Assembly (NCBI GenBank): GCA_030596385.1
Contig: JAUVKD010000063.1
Span: 1 to 6,137, forward strand
Direction of reading: 5' to 3'
From: Methanosarcinaceae archaeon
GTDB lineage: Archaea > Halobacteriota > Methanosarcinia > Methanosarcinales > Methanosarcinaceae
Length of the DNA stretch: 6,137 nucleotides
The position numbers and the translations under genes are program-made. Each line of letters begins with the position of its first letter. Position 1 is the first letter of the stretch. Under the pieces are notes generated by a model, which saw only the letters and a list, made by a program, of their open reading frames with translations, was not told where the DNA came from and did not search any database. This document shows positions 1 through 5,605 of the stretch, in pieces.

Positions 1-36
1 CCGATCAGAATTAATCGAACTGCCATATCTAACGTC

Positions 37-58
37 AGTCAGGAAAAAACTCCTGACT
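37..58. repeat. Perfect 8-bp hairpin near left edge
   Basis: AGTCAGGA at 37-44 pairs exactly with TCCTGACT at 51-58 around a six-base loop AAAAAC. There is no T-run directly after it on the plus strand, so it is not a classic intrinsic terminator. It could be an RNA stem at the 3' end of a gene lying left of the window, or a protein-binding dyad. Function is not determined by the sequence. Confidence 0.5.
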
Positions 59-79
59 CCACTATTATTATGATAAGGC

Positions 80-122
80 GGTGATAAAGGTGATTAAGAA
101 TCCACACCATTAAGGTGAGGAA
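80..122 (+). repeat. Three GGTGANNAA repeats
   Basis: GGTGATAAA (80-88) and GGTGATTAA (89-97) are head-to-tail 9-base repeats, and a third copy GGTGAGGAA lies at 114-122. GGTGAT matches the archaeal Shine-Dalgarno core (complement of the 16S rRNA 3' end), yet no substantial gene follows. CACC at 105-108 could pair with GGTG at 114-117 and hide the third copy. Whether this is regulatory or coincidental is unknown. Confidence 0.35.
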
Positions 123-205
123 GTTTTATAATGTACACAATGATATATAAGTATATCCTATATGGTTACCCACATTGAATAATTACTTGAATATGCCATT
201 TGTGA

Positions 206-229
206 CAACTTCAATTAAGGCTTGAGTTG
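206..229. repeat. Bulged hairpin / imperfect dyad
   Basis: CAAC (206-209) and TCAA (211-214), separated by one bulged T, pair with TTGA (222-225) and GTTG (226-229) around a seven-base loop, giving an eight-pair stem. It sits directly upstream of a TATA-like run (CATAATATAAG, 231-241). It may be an operator or an RNA stem; the sequence alone cannot decide. Confidence 0.35.
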
Positions 230-290
230 ACATAATATAAGTTAAATCAACATCAAACTACCAAAGGAAGCAGCCATACAATTACACTCT

Positions 291-300
291 TGTATATAAG
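291..300 (+). promoter_or_regulatory. Candidate archaeal TATA box (distal)
   Basis: TGTATATAAG contains the strongest TATA-like octamer in the leader. If used, transcription would start near 320-325 and leave a 5' leader of about 70-100 bases before leuA. No clear purine-rich BRE precedes it, so this is one of several alternatives. Confidence 0.3.
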
Positions 301-353
301 CATGTTGCACGCACTCTGAAAAAAATACCATATTGAAGCTACAACAACGTTTT

Positions 354-367
354 CTTTTTATACTATA
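354..367 (+). promoter_or_regulatory. Candidate TATA box for the leuA transcript (proximal)
   Basis: The run TTTTTATACTATAA is TATA-like and lies about 27 bases upstream of 385-392. Archaeal transcription normally starts 25-27 bases downstream of the TATA centre, so a transcript from here would start almost at the ATG at 392, that is, leaderless. No good BRE is visible. This placement is the main reason to consider ATG 392 as the intended leuA start despite its frame. Confidence 0.4.
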
Positions 368-382
368 ATCGATTTAACTTTC

Positions 383-402
383 TTGATTATCATGACAATC
401 AA
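383..402. promoter_or_regulatory. Dyad TTGATT-N8-AATCAA over the predicted start site
   Basis: TTGATT at 383-388 and AATCAA at 397-402 form a perfect 6-bp dyad with an eight-base spacer centred at about 392, where the proximal TATA box would place the transcription start. Operators overlapping the start site are common for archaeal repressors. The regulator is not identifiable from the sequence. Confidence 0.3.
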
Positions 403-413
403 AACAAAACTGA

Positions 414-1931
414 GGGATCGATTTTTACGTCACTGAAACAATTCAAAACGCACAAGTAAGCATTTTTGACACAACCCTGCGTGACGGGGAACAGACACCG
501 GGCGTCTCACTGACCCCACAACAAAAGATAGAAATCGCACATCAACTCGATAAACTCGGAGTTGACATCATCGAAGCAGGTTTTCCCATAGCATCCATAG
601 GAGACAAGGAATCCGTCAAATCAATAGCAAACGCAGGATTGACGCTTGATGTATGCGGTCTTGCACGCGTCCTCACAAAAGATTTGGATACATGCCTTGA
701 CTGTGGCGTGGACATGATACACATATTTGTATCCACCTCCGACATCCAGAGAATACATACTATAAAAAAAAGCCGTAAAGAAGTAGTCGAAATGGCTGTT
801 ACATCCGTAGAATACATCAAAGATCATGGCGTCAAATGCATGTTCTCTGCAATGGATGCAACACGGACAGATCTTGACTATCTCCTTGAAGTGTTCAAAG
901 CCGTCGAAAACGCAGGCTGCGACATTATCAACGTACCCGATACAGTCGGCATAATGGTACCGTCTGCAATGTACACCCTCATCAAAGAAATCGACGAAAA
1001 CATTAACATTCCAATTGATATACATTGCCACAATGACTTCGGACTTGCAGTTGCAAACAGCCTGCTTGCAGTTGAAGCAGGCGCCAGACAGGTACAAGTA
1101 ACGATTAACGGACTGGGTGAGCGCGCAGGCAATGCAGACCTTGCAGAAACCGTGATGAGCCTGCATTCCATATACGGCGCGAAAACAAACATCAATACAG
1201 AATATATAGTCGAAACTTCACAAATGGTCGAAAAATACACAGGCGTGCGCCTACCTCCGCACATGCCAATCGTTGGAGAAAATGCATTCGCACATGAATC
1301 GGGAATTCATACCCACGGTGTACTTGAGAGAAGTGACACATTTGAACCCGGTATCATGACACCTGAAATGGTAGGCCATACAAGACGCATCGTACTTGGC
1401 AAACATGCCGGAAAGCACGCAGTCAAACAATCACTTGAATCAACAGGCCTTTATCCGACAGATGAACAACTTGCAGAGATATTGAGCCAAATAAAAACAA
1501 TCGCAGATAAAGGCAAACGCATCACGGATGCTGACCTTTATGCAGTAGCCTCAGTGATCCTTGGCAAAACCGCATGTAAAGAAAGGATCAAACTCAAAGA
1601 ACTCTCAGTAATGACCGGCAACATCACCACTCCGGCTGCTGTAGTAAAACTTGTAATCAATGATACGGAAATGATATCCTCAAATATAGGTATCGGCCCT
1701 GTTGACGCCGCACTCAATGCAGTACGGAACATAATCGGGGAACACGTAAGAGTTAAAATAAAAGATTTCAGGATAGAAGCAATATCAGGTGGTTCCGATG
1801 CCCTCGCAGAGGTAACCATCGGTGTAGAGGACGAAAAGGGACGGATCGTTACAGCGCACTCGGCAAGTGCCGACATTGTGATAGCATCCGTAGATGCGCT
1901 GATCACAGCCATCAATATGCTGTACAAATGA
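414..1931 (+). CDS. leuA: 2-isopropylmalate synthase (start codon unresolved)
   Basis: Catalyses condensation of acetyl-CoA with 2-oxoisovalerate, the first committed step of leucine synthesis in the cytoplasm. The catalytic barrel shows DTTLRDGEQTPG (468-503; Arg and metal-binding Asp), the metal-binding HCHND (1023-1037), GLGERAGN (1110-1133) and HESGIH (1293-1310). A C-terminal LeuA regulatory dimer domain follows from about 1590, with GIGPVDAALNAV, and is known in the family for leucine feedback inhibition. EAGFP and HIFVSTSDI fit LeuA better than citramalate synthase, which has EAGSAITSKG in Methanocaldococcus; the two are close, so the substrate is not certain. The homologue AksA lacks the C-terminal domain. 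The start given is only the first codon after the in-frame stop at 411-413: no ATG, GTG or TTG occurs before 639, and starting at 639 would delete the catalytic motif. A frameshift or a non-standard start is implied. The open frame encodes up to 505 residues, near the usual family length. Confidence 0.85.
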   Translation, partial: GIDFYVTETIQNAQVSIFDTTLRDGEQTPGVSLTPQQKIEIAHQLDKLGVDIIEAGFPIASIGDKESVKSIANAGLTLDVCGLARVLTKDLDTCLDCGVDMIHIFVSTSDIQRIHTIKKSRKEVVEMAVTSVEYIKDHGVKCMFSAMDATRTDLDYLLEVFKAVENAGCDIINVPDTVGIMVPSAMYTLIKEIDENINIPIDIHCHNDFGLAVANSLLAVEAGARQVQVTINGLGERAGNADLAETVMSLHSIYGAKTNINTEYIVETSQMVEKYTGVRLPPHMPIVGENAFAHESGIHTHGVLERSDTFEPGIMTPEMVGHTRRIVLGKHAGKHAVKQSLESTGLYPTDEQLAEILSQIKTIADKGKRITDADLYAVASVILGKTACKERIKLKELSVMTGNITTPAAVVKLVINDTEMISSNIGIGPVDAALNAVRNIIGEHVRVKIKDFRIEAISGGSDALAEVTIGVEDEKGRIVTAHSASADIVIASVDALITAINMLYK

Positions 1932-1953
1932 TTAAAATATGTGACACAGGAAG

Positions 1954-2700
1954 ATGATCGATTCCCACTGCCATCTTAATTTTCCCCAATTTAACAGCGA
2001 CCGTCATGAAACAATTAAGCGTGCGCTCAGTACTGGCGTTGTTGAGTTCATCAACTCCGGCGTAGACTACAAAACCAACCTATCAACATTTGCGCTTGCC
2101 GATAAGTACGATCACATCCATGCAACACTCGGCCTGAGTCCAGGAGTAGCTGAAAGGAAAAGTAAAGAAGAGATTTGTCGCATCTTGTCCGGAATCGAAC
2201 AGAACATCGAAAAAGCAGTCGGTATCGGTGAAGCAGGGCTGGACCACTTCCACTGCAAGACTGATTCAGGCAGGGCACGCCAGATGGACGTATTCAATAA
2301 AATAATAGAAATCGCAGAAACCATTGATAAACCGCTTGTGATTCATGGAAGAGATGCCGAATATCAAGCATTGAAACTTGTCCGACACCTTGATAACGTG
2401 GTGTTCCACTGCTACAGTGGATCACTTGAAACAATGAACCAGATCACAGATGCGGGATACTATGTTTCTATTGCAACACTCGTATGCTTCTCAAAACACC
2501 ACCAAAATCTTGTAAAACACCTTCCGCTTGATAGAATAATTATCGAAACAGACAGCCCATACCTATCCCCCCGAAAAGGGCGCAATGAGCCTGCATTCCT
2601 TGTAGATTCAGTTGCAACGATCGCAAAACTTCGCGGGATAGAAGAAATGGAGGTTGCAAAGATAACAGCACAGAACACACGCCGGGTTTTTGGACTTTGA
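1954..2700 (+). CDS. TatD-family metal-dependent hydrolase
   Basis: A 248-residue TIM-barrel hydrolase of the TatD family, whose characterised members are metal-dependent DNases (3'-5' exonuclease, DNA repair or degradation), expected in the cytoplasm. The metal ligands are all visible: the N-terminal HCH (His5, His7 in DSHCHL), Glu93 in GEAGLD, His131 in HGRDA, His152 in FHCYSG and Asp200 in ETDSPYLSP. Length is close to the family norm of about 250-260. The start ATG is followed at once by the family's N-terminal IDSHCHL strand and is preceded by CAGGAAG as a ribosome binding site, so the start is well supported. It lies 22 bases after leuA, suggesting co-transcription. The true substrate in archaea is unknown; a general amidohydrolase role cannot be excluded. 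Confidence 0.9.
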   Translation: MIDSHCHLNFPQFNSDRHETIKRALSTGVVEFINSGVDYKTNLSTFALADKYDHIHATLGLSPGVAERKSKEEICRILSGIEQNIEKAVGIGEAGLDHFHCKTDSGRARQMDVFNKIIEIAETIDKPLVIHGRDAEYQALKLVRHLDNVVFHCYSGSLETMNQITDAGYYVSIATLVCFSKHHQNLVKHLPLDRIIIETDSPYLSPRKGRNEPAFLVDSVATIAKLRGIEEMEVAKITAQNTRRVFGL

Positions 2701-2709
2701 GATATAATA
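2701..2709 (+). promoter_or_regulatory. Candidate internal TATA box before the MBL gene
   Basis: GATATAATA in the 45-base gap after tatD is TATA-like. Transcription from it would begin near 2731, just ahead of the ribosome binding site of the next gene. No T-rich terminator is visible in the gap on the plus strand, so read-through from leuA-tatD is also possible. Confidence 0.3.
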
Positions 2710-2735
2710 AAAAACACTATGTAATTAAATAGATA

Positions 2736-2741
2736 GGAGTG
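2736..2741 (+). promoter_or_regulatory. Ribosome binding site of the MBL gene
   Basis: GGAGTG ends four bases before the ATG at 2746 and closely matches the archaeal GGAGGTG consensus. It is the clearest ribosome binding site in the window and fixes the start of the MBL-fold gene. Confidence 0.7.
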
Positions 2742-2745
2742 CAAC

Positions 2746-3381
2746 ATGAATGTTGAAAAGATCAATGCATCCCCTTACGATGCCAACACGTACCTTGTTA
2801 ACGGAAAAATACTGATCGATACAGGTATGAGCCCACATAACCTGCATGCAGAAATTGAAAAATATATTGATCCGAAAAATATCGAGCTAATTATACTAAC
2901 ACATTGCCACTATGACCACAGCGGTGCGGCAGCAGATATTGCAAAAAGGAGCGGTGCAAATGTTGCCATGCATAAAGATGATGTACAACTTTTAAAGGAC
3001 AGCATGGGAAGTGTGGCATCACTTTTCGGGCATTCTGCACCTACTGTTGTGCCATCGATCACCTATGAAGGCGGAGAACACATCCCGATCAGCAATACCG
3101 AAAAACTTGAAGTTATCCATACACCCGGACACACACCTGGCGGCATCTGCCTCTACGAACCAATTTCAAAAAGCCTGTTCTCAGGAGATACAGTATTCCC
3201 CCAGGGCAGCATCGGGCGCACGGATTTTATTGGCGGCTCATCTGGAAAACTTACAAAATCAATTGAAAAACTCACACAACTGGATGTAAAAATACTCTAT
3301 CCCGGGCATGGTATTGTGACCAGCGATAATGTCAATGCCCAGATCCGGATGTCCTTACAAATGTCCGCAGCAATGCGTTAA
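2746..3381 (+). CDS. MBL-fold (glyoxalase II-like) metallohydrolase
   Basis: A 211-residue single-domain metallo-beta-lactamase-fold protein, probably a cytoplasmic hydrolase of thioester or related substrates. The full dinuclear metal site is present: THCHYDH (His53, His55, Asp57, His58), His129 in HTPGHTPG, bridging Asp148 in SGDTVF and His188 in PGHG. The order and spacing match the glyoxalase II-like branch ("Zn-dependent hydrolases including glyoxylases"). It lacks the C-terminal substrate-binding domain of true glyoxalase II, so hydroxyacylglutathione hydrolase activity should not be assumed, and methanogens generally lack glutathione. No diiron flavoprotein domain is attached. The start is fixed by the GGAGTG ribosome binding site. 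It sits 45 bases after tatD and 14 bases before the radical SAM gene, consistent with an operon. Its physiological substrate is unknown. Confidence 0.88.
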   Translation: MNVEKINASPYDANTYLVNGKILIDTGMSPHNLHAEIEKYIDPKNIELIILTHCHYDHSGAAADIAKRSGANVAMHKDDVQLLKDSMGSVASLFGHSAPTVVPSITYEGGEHIPISNTEKLEVIHTPGHTPGGICLYEPISKSLFSGDTVFPQGSIGRTDFIGGSSGKLTKSIEKLTQLDVKILYPGHGIVTSDNVNAQIRMSLQMSAAMR

Positions 3382-3395
3382 ACCGAGTAACGATT

Positions 3396-5285
3396 ATGGC
3401 AAAAAAAGATAACAAACATAAATATAAATCTAAACATAAATCAAAAATTAAACTCGCTCCGGTCTCACTTTTTCTTCCTATTGACCTGAAAAACGCCACG
3501 AAACGTGGCTGGGATGAGTTGGACATAATAATCATAACAGGAGATGCATATGTAGACCACCCGAACTTTGGCGCAGCGATAATCGGGCGCGTGCTCGAAG
3601 ACGCCGGATTTAAGGTCGGTATCATTGCACAACCCAGGTGGGACAGGATTGACGATTTCAAGAAACTCGGCAAACCGCGCCTCTTTTTCGCAGTAACTGC
3701 AGGAAATACGGATTCGATGGTGGGCAACTACACGCCATCCCAGAGACTGCGGCGTGATGACACATATTCACCCGGAGGCAAGACCGGACTTCGCCCGAAC
3801 CGCGCTGTTGTTGTGTATTCCAATCGCATAAAGGAGGCATATCCCGATACTCCGATCGTGATCGGAGGCATTGAAGCATCACTTCGCAGGTTCGCTCATT
3901 ACGATTACTGGTCTGACAAGGTTCGCCAGTCCATTCTGGCAGATGCACCCGCAAACCTGTTGGTGTACGGAATGGGAGAACTCCAGACGGTTGAGATTGC
4001 GAAACGCCTGGACGACGGTGAACAGATTGATGATATCCGCGACATTGACGGGACTGCATGGAAAATGGAGGTCAAGAAATGGCGCGAAGTAAAAACTAAG
4101 ACCGAGACAAAAATTAACTTTGCAGATAAATACATTGAACTGCCATCTTACACCGAAGTGTTCAAAGACAGGGTACTGTATGCAAAATCCTTCAAAACCA
4201 CCGAACTTGAACATGATACAGTTCGTGGTTTGGGACCGGTGCAGCCGCATCCAAAGATCGTGATCGTTCAGAACAAGCCGATGCGTGCGCTGTCGCAGGA
4301 AGAACTCGACCATGTGTATGAACTACCATTTACAAGGCAGGCACACCCATCCTATAAGGAACCTGTTCCTGCACTTGATGTTGTGAAATTCTCGATCACC
4401 ACGCACCGTGGCTGTTTTGGTTCATGCTCTTTCTGCGCCATCAGCATGCACCAGGGAAGGATGATCACAAGCCGTAGCATTGATTCCGTTGTGCGCGAAG
4501 CTGAACGATTGACCGGGATAATAGGATTTAAAGGCATCATCAACGGGGTCGGCGGACCGTCTGCAAATATGTATGGGATGGAGTGTAAAAAATGGGAAAA
4601 ACACGGTGCATGCAAGGACAAACTCTGCCTTTTCCCGGAACCATGCCCATCCCTTGATACGAGCCATAGCCAGACCATTGAAATGATGCGGCGCCTGCGC
4701 GGCGTTTATGGGGTCTCAAAAGTCTTTGTGGGTTACGGCGTGCGCTACGATCTCGCCTTGCTGGATGAGGAGTATATGGAAGAACTCTGCGCGCATCACA
4801 TTAGCGGGCAGCTTAAGGTCGCGCCCGAACATTATGTTAAGCATGTGACAGATGCCATGCGAAAACCTGGGCGCGAGGTGTTCGAGAGATTTGCAGGGAA
4901 GTTTAAGGAGATTAACAAGAAACTGGACAAGGAACAATACCTGGTCACATTCCTGATATCAAGCCACCCGGGATGTACGATGGAGGATATGATAGAACTT
5001 ACAGAGTACATACGCGACAGGAGGATGTACACAAAACAGGTGCAGGATTTCACCCCGACGCCCATGACAGCCGCCACATGCATGTTCCACACCGGACTTG
5101 ACCCTTTCACGGGAGAGGAAGTCTATGTTGCGAGAGGACAAAGAGAGAAACGAATGCAGCGCGCACTTTTGCGGTACAAGGATCCGAAGAATTACAAACT
5201 TGTGCATGATGCGCTTGAAAGGGCAGAGAGGATGGATCTGGTCGGAAATGCGTGGAATTGTTTGATTGGGAGGAAGAAATGGTAG
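3396..5285 (+). CDS. YgiQ-family (UPF0313) radical SAM protein
   Basis: A 629-residue protein of the YgiQ/UPF0313 radical SAM family; no member has a firmly established reaction that I know. The N-terminal YgiQ domain is recognisable from RGWDELDIIIITGDAYVDHP (about residues 38-57), TAGNTDSMVGNYTP and GGIEASLRRFAHYDYW. The radical SAM CxxxCxxC is at Cys340, Cys344 and Cys347 and should bind a 4Fe-4S cluster and S-adenosylmethionine. A second group, Cys397, Cys406, Cys411 and Cys417, follows in the region ending with CPSLDTSHS. The C-terminal DFTPTPMTAAT and the final NAWNCLIG resemble the usual end of the core family; the extra C-terminal tail of the 739-residue E. coli protein is absent. Residues 2-21 are a basic tail (KHKYKS followed by KHKSKIK) not shared with typical members. 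The start ATG has only a weak GAG upstream; no other start lies before the conserved part, which opens at about residue 22. It follows the MBL gene by 14 bases. Confidence 0.9.
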   Translation: MAKKDNKHKYKSKHKSKIKLAPVSLFLPIDLKNATKRGWDELDIIIITGDAYVDHPNFGAAIIGRVLEDAGFKVGIIAQPRWDRIDDFKKLGKPRLFFAVTAGNTDSMVGNYTPSQRLRRDDTYSPGGKTGLRPNRAVVVYSNRIKEAYPDTPIVIGGIEASLRRFAHYDYWSDKVRQSILADAPANLLVYGMGELQTVEIAKRLDDGEQIDDIRDIDGTAWKMEVKKWREVKTKTETKINFADKYIELPSYTEVFKDRVLYAKSFKTTELEHDTVRGLGPVQPHPKIVIVQNKPMRALSQEELDHVYELPFTRQAHPSYKEPVPALDVVKFSITTHRGCFGSCSFCAISMHQGRMITSRSIDSVVREAERLTGIIGFKGIINGVGGPSANMYGMECKKWEKHGACKDKLCLFPEPCPSLDTSHSQTIEMMRRLRGVYGVSKVFVGYGVRYDLALLDEEYMEELCAHHISGQLKVAPEHYVKHVTDAMRKPGREVFERFAGKFKEINKKLDKEQYLVTFLISSHPGCTMEDMIELTEYIRDRRMYTKQVQDFTPTPMTAATCMFHTGLDPFTGEEVYVARGQREKRMQRALLRYKDPKNYKLVHDALERAERMDLVGNAWNCLIGRKKW

Positions 5286-5303
5286 GTTCTGGTTTATGGG
5301 GTG

Positions 5304-5362
5304 TATTAAGGTCTACTTACTATCTTTTGTGGATTTTACGCCTATGATCTACGACCTTAATA
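5304..5362. repeat. 10-bp perfect inverted repeat
   Basis: TATTAAGGTC at 5304-5313 is matched exactly by GACCTTAATA at 5353-5362, with 39 bases between. It begins 19 bases after the stop codon of the radical SAM gene. In RNA it would form a long-looped stem that could protect the 3' end of the message; as DNA it could be the ends of a very small element. No flanking target-site duplication is obvious. Confidence 0.4.
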
Positions 5363-5408
5363 ACATTCTGTGTGGATTGTAAACAGCAAATAACATTTGT
5401 TATGAGGA

Positions 5409-5413
5409 TTTTT
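5409..5413 (+). terminator. Possible T-run terminator after the YgiQ-family gene
   Basis: A T5 run followed by AATTTATT gives a T-rich stretch about 125 bases past the stop codon. Archaeal RNA polymerase can stop at T-runs without a hairpin. It is short, so support is weak. Confidence 0.2.
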
Positions 5414-5488
5414 AATTTATTCCGGATAAATGGATCATGGCAACAAAAATTAATCACAAAAGACACCTCTCTTACAGAGTTAAAGTAT

Positions 5489-5513
5489 CTGCTACACCTG
5501 CCAAGGTGTGCAG
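5489..5513. repeat. 10-pair hairpin with one bulge
   Basis: CTGC (5489-5492) and ACACCT (5494-5499), separated by a bulged T at 5493, pair with AGGTGT (5504-5509) and GCAG (5510-5513) around the tetraloop GCCA. This is the most stable hairpin seen in the window. It precedes a T7 run at 5532-5538, 18 bases later, so on the plus strand it could contribute to termination. Confidence 0.5.
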
Positions 5514-5514
5514 G

Positions 5515-5555
5515 CCACAGAAAAACATTGCTTTTTTTCTCTGTGCCCGCTGTGG
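5515..5555. repeat. CCACAG/CTGTGG-bounded segment with CACAGAG-type repeat
   Basis: CCACAG at 5515-5520 and CTGTGG at 5550-5555 are perfect inverted ends of a 41-base segment, and a second CTGTG lies at 5541-5545. Read on the minus strand the right part is CCACAG-CGGG-CACAGAG, resembling the degenerate CACAGAG spacer repeats I recall from many prokaryotic genomes. That family resemblance is memory-based and unverified. Confidence 0.35.
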
Positions 5556-5561
5556 TTTTTT
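5532..5561 (+). terminator. Paired T-runs, possible transcription end for the plus-strand cluster
   Basis: A T7 run (5532-5538) and a T6 run (5556-5561) follow the strong hairpin at 5489-5513. They are the longest plus-strand T-runs in the spacer, so they are the best candidates for ending transcripts that come through the radical SAM gene, about 250 bases after its stop. Confidence 0.35.
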
Positions 5562-5582
5562 CGAACAATTCCGGAAGATAAT

Positions 5583-5587
5583 AAAAA
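5583..5587 (-). terminator. T-run just past htpX
   Basis: Five A residues on the plus strand read as T5 on the minus strand, starting about 19 bases after the htpX stop codon. This fits the archaeal pattern of a T-run terminator close to the gene end. There is no associated hairpin immediately before it. Confidence 0.35.
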
Positions 5588-5605
5588 GTCTAATATGAAC
5601 CGATC

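Larger units (their letters stand above)
239..380. repeat. 10-bp inverted repeat pair bracketing the promoter region
   Basis: AAGTTAAATC at 239-248 is exactly repeated in inverted orientation as GATTTAACTT at 371-380, 122 bases apart. The right copy lies just downstream of the TATA-like element at 354-367 and before the predicted transcription start near 387. That is a common position for archaeal repressor operators. A paired operator with DNA looping is an inference; in AT-rich DNA a 10-base match could also arise by chance. Confidence 0.35.
1..413. other. AT-rich non-coding leader upstream of leuA
   Basis: No convincing protein gene or RNA gene is visible in this stretch on either strand. 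It is strongly AT-rich compared with the coding regions downstream. It contains a perfect 8-bp hairpin near the left edge, a short cluster of GGTGA repeats, a bulged hairpin at 206-229, several TATA-like elements, a 10-bp inverted repeat pair and a small dyad just before leuA; these are listed separately. The most likely role is the 3' end region of an unseen upstream gene followed by the promoter and leader of the leuA cluster. Nothing in it resembles a tRNA or a riboswitch class that I recognise. Confidence 0.7.
5286..5605. other. Convergent spacer between the YgiQ-family gene and htpX
   Basis: This 320-base gap lies between two genes ending toward each other. No credible gene is seen in it: the open frames present are short, without ribosome binding sites or recognisable motifs. 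It is unusually long for a convergent spacer and is rich in structure: a 10-bp inverted repeat, a 10-pair bulged hairpin, a 41-base segment bounded by CCACAG/CTGTGG, and T-runs on both strands that could end transcription. It may be an insertion-derived remnant or a structured termination region. Confidence 0.6.

Noticed and set aside
37..58. Hairpin as an intrinsic terminator
   Set aside because: The stem is perfect but no T-run follows on the plus strand, and A-rich loop bases do not substitute for it.
131..178. 15-codon mini-gene as an annotated CDS
   Set aside because: Too short to support from sequence alone; kept only as a low-interest observation with the GGTGA repeats.
621..1264. Long open frames antisense to leuA
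   Set aside because: They are opposite a well-supported conserved gene, have no recognisable domain and unnatural composition (Cys- and Tyr-rich), and lack ribosome binding sites.
639..1931. leuA starting at TTG 639 (430 residues)
   Set aside because: It would drop DTTLRDGEQTPG and the following EAGFP strand, which are clearly encoded in the same frame upstream and are needed for catalysis.
3658..4313. Antisense open frames within the radical SAM gene
   Set aside because: They are shadows of a conserved coding frame with no motif or start signal of their own.
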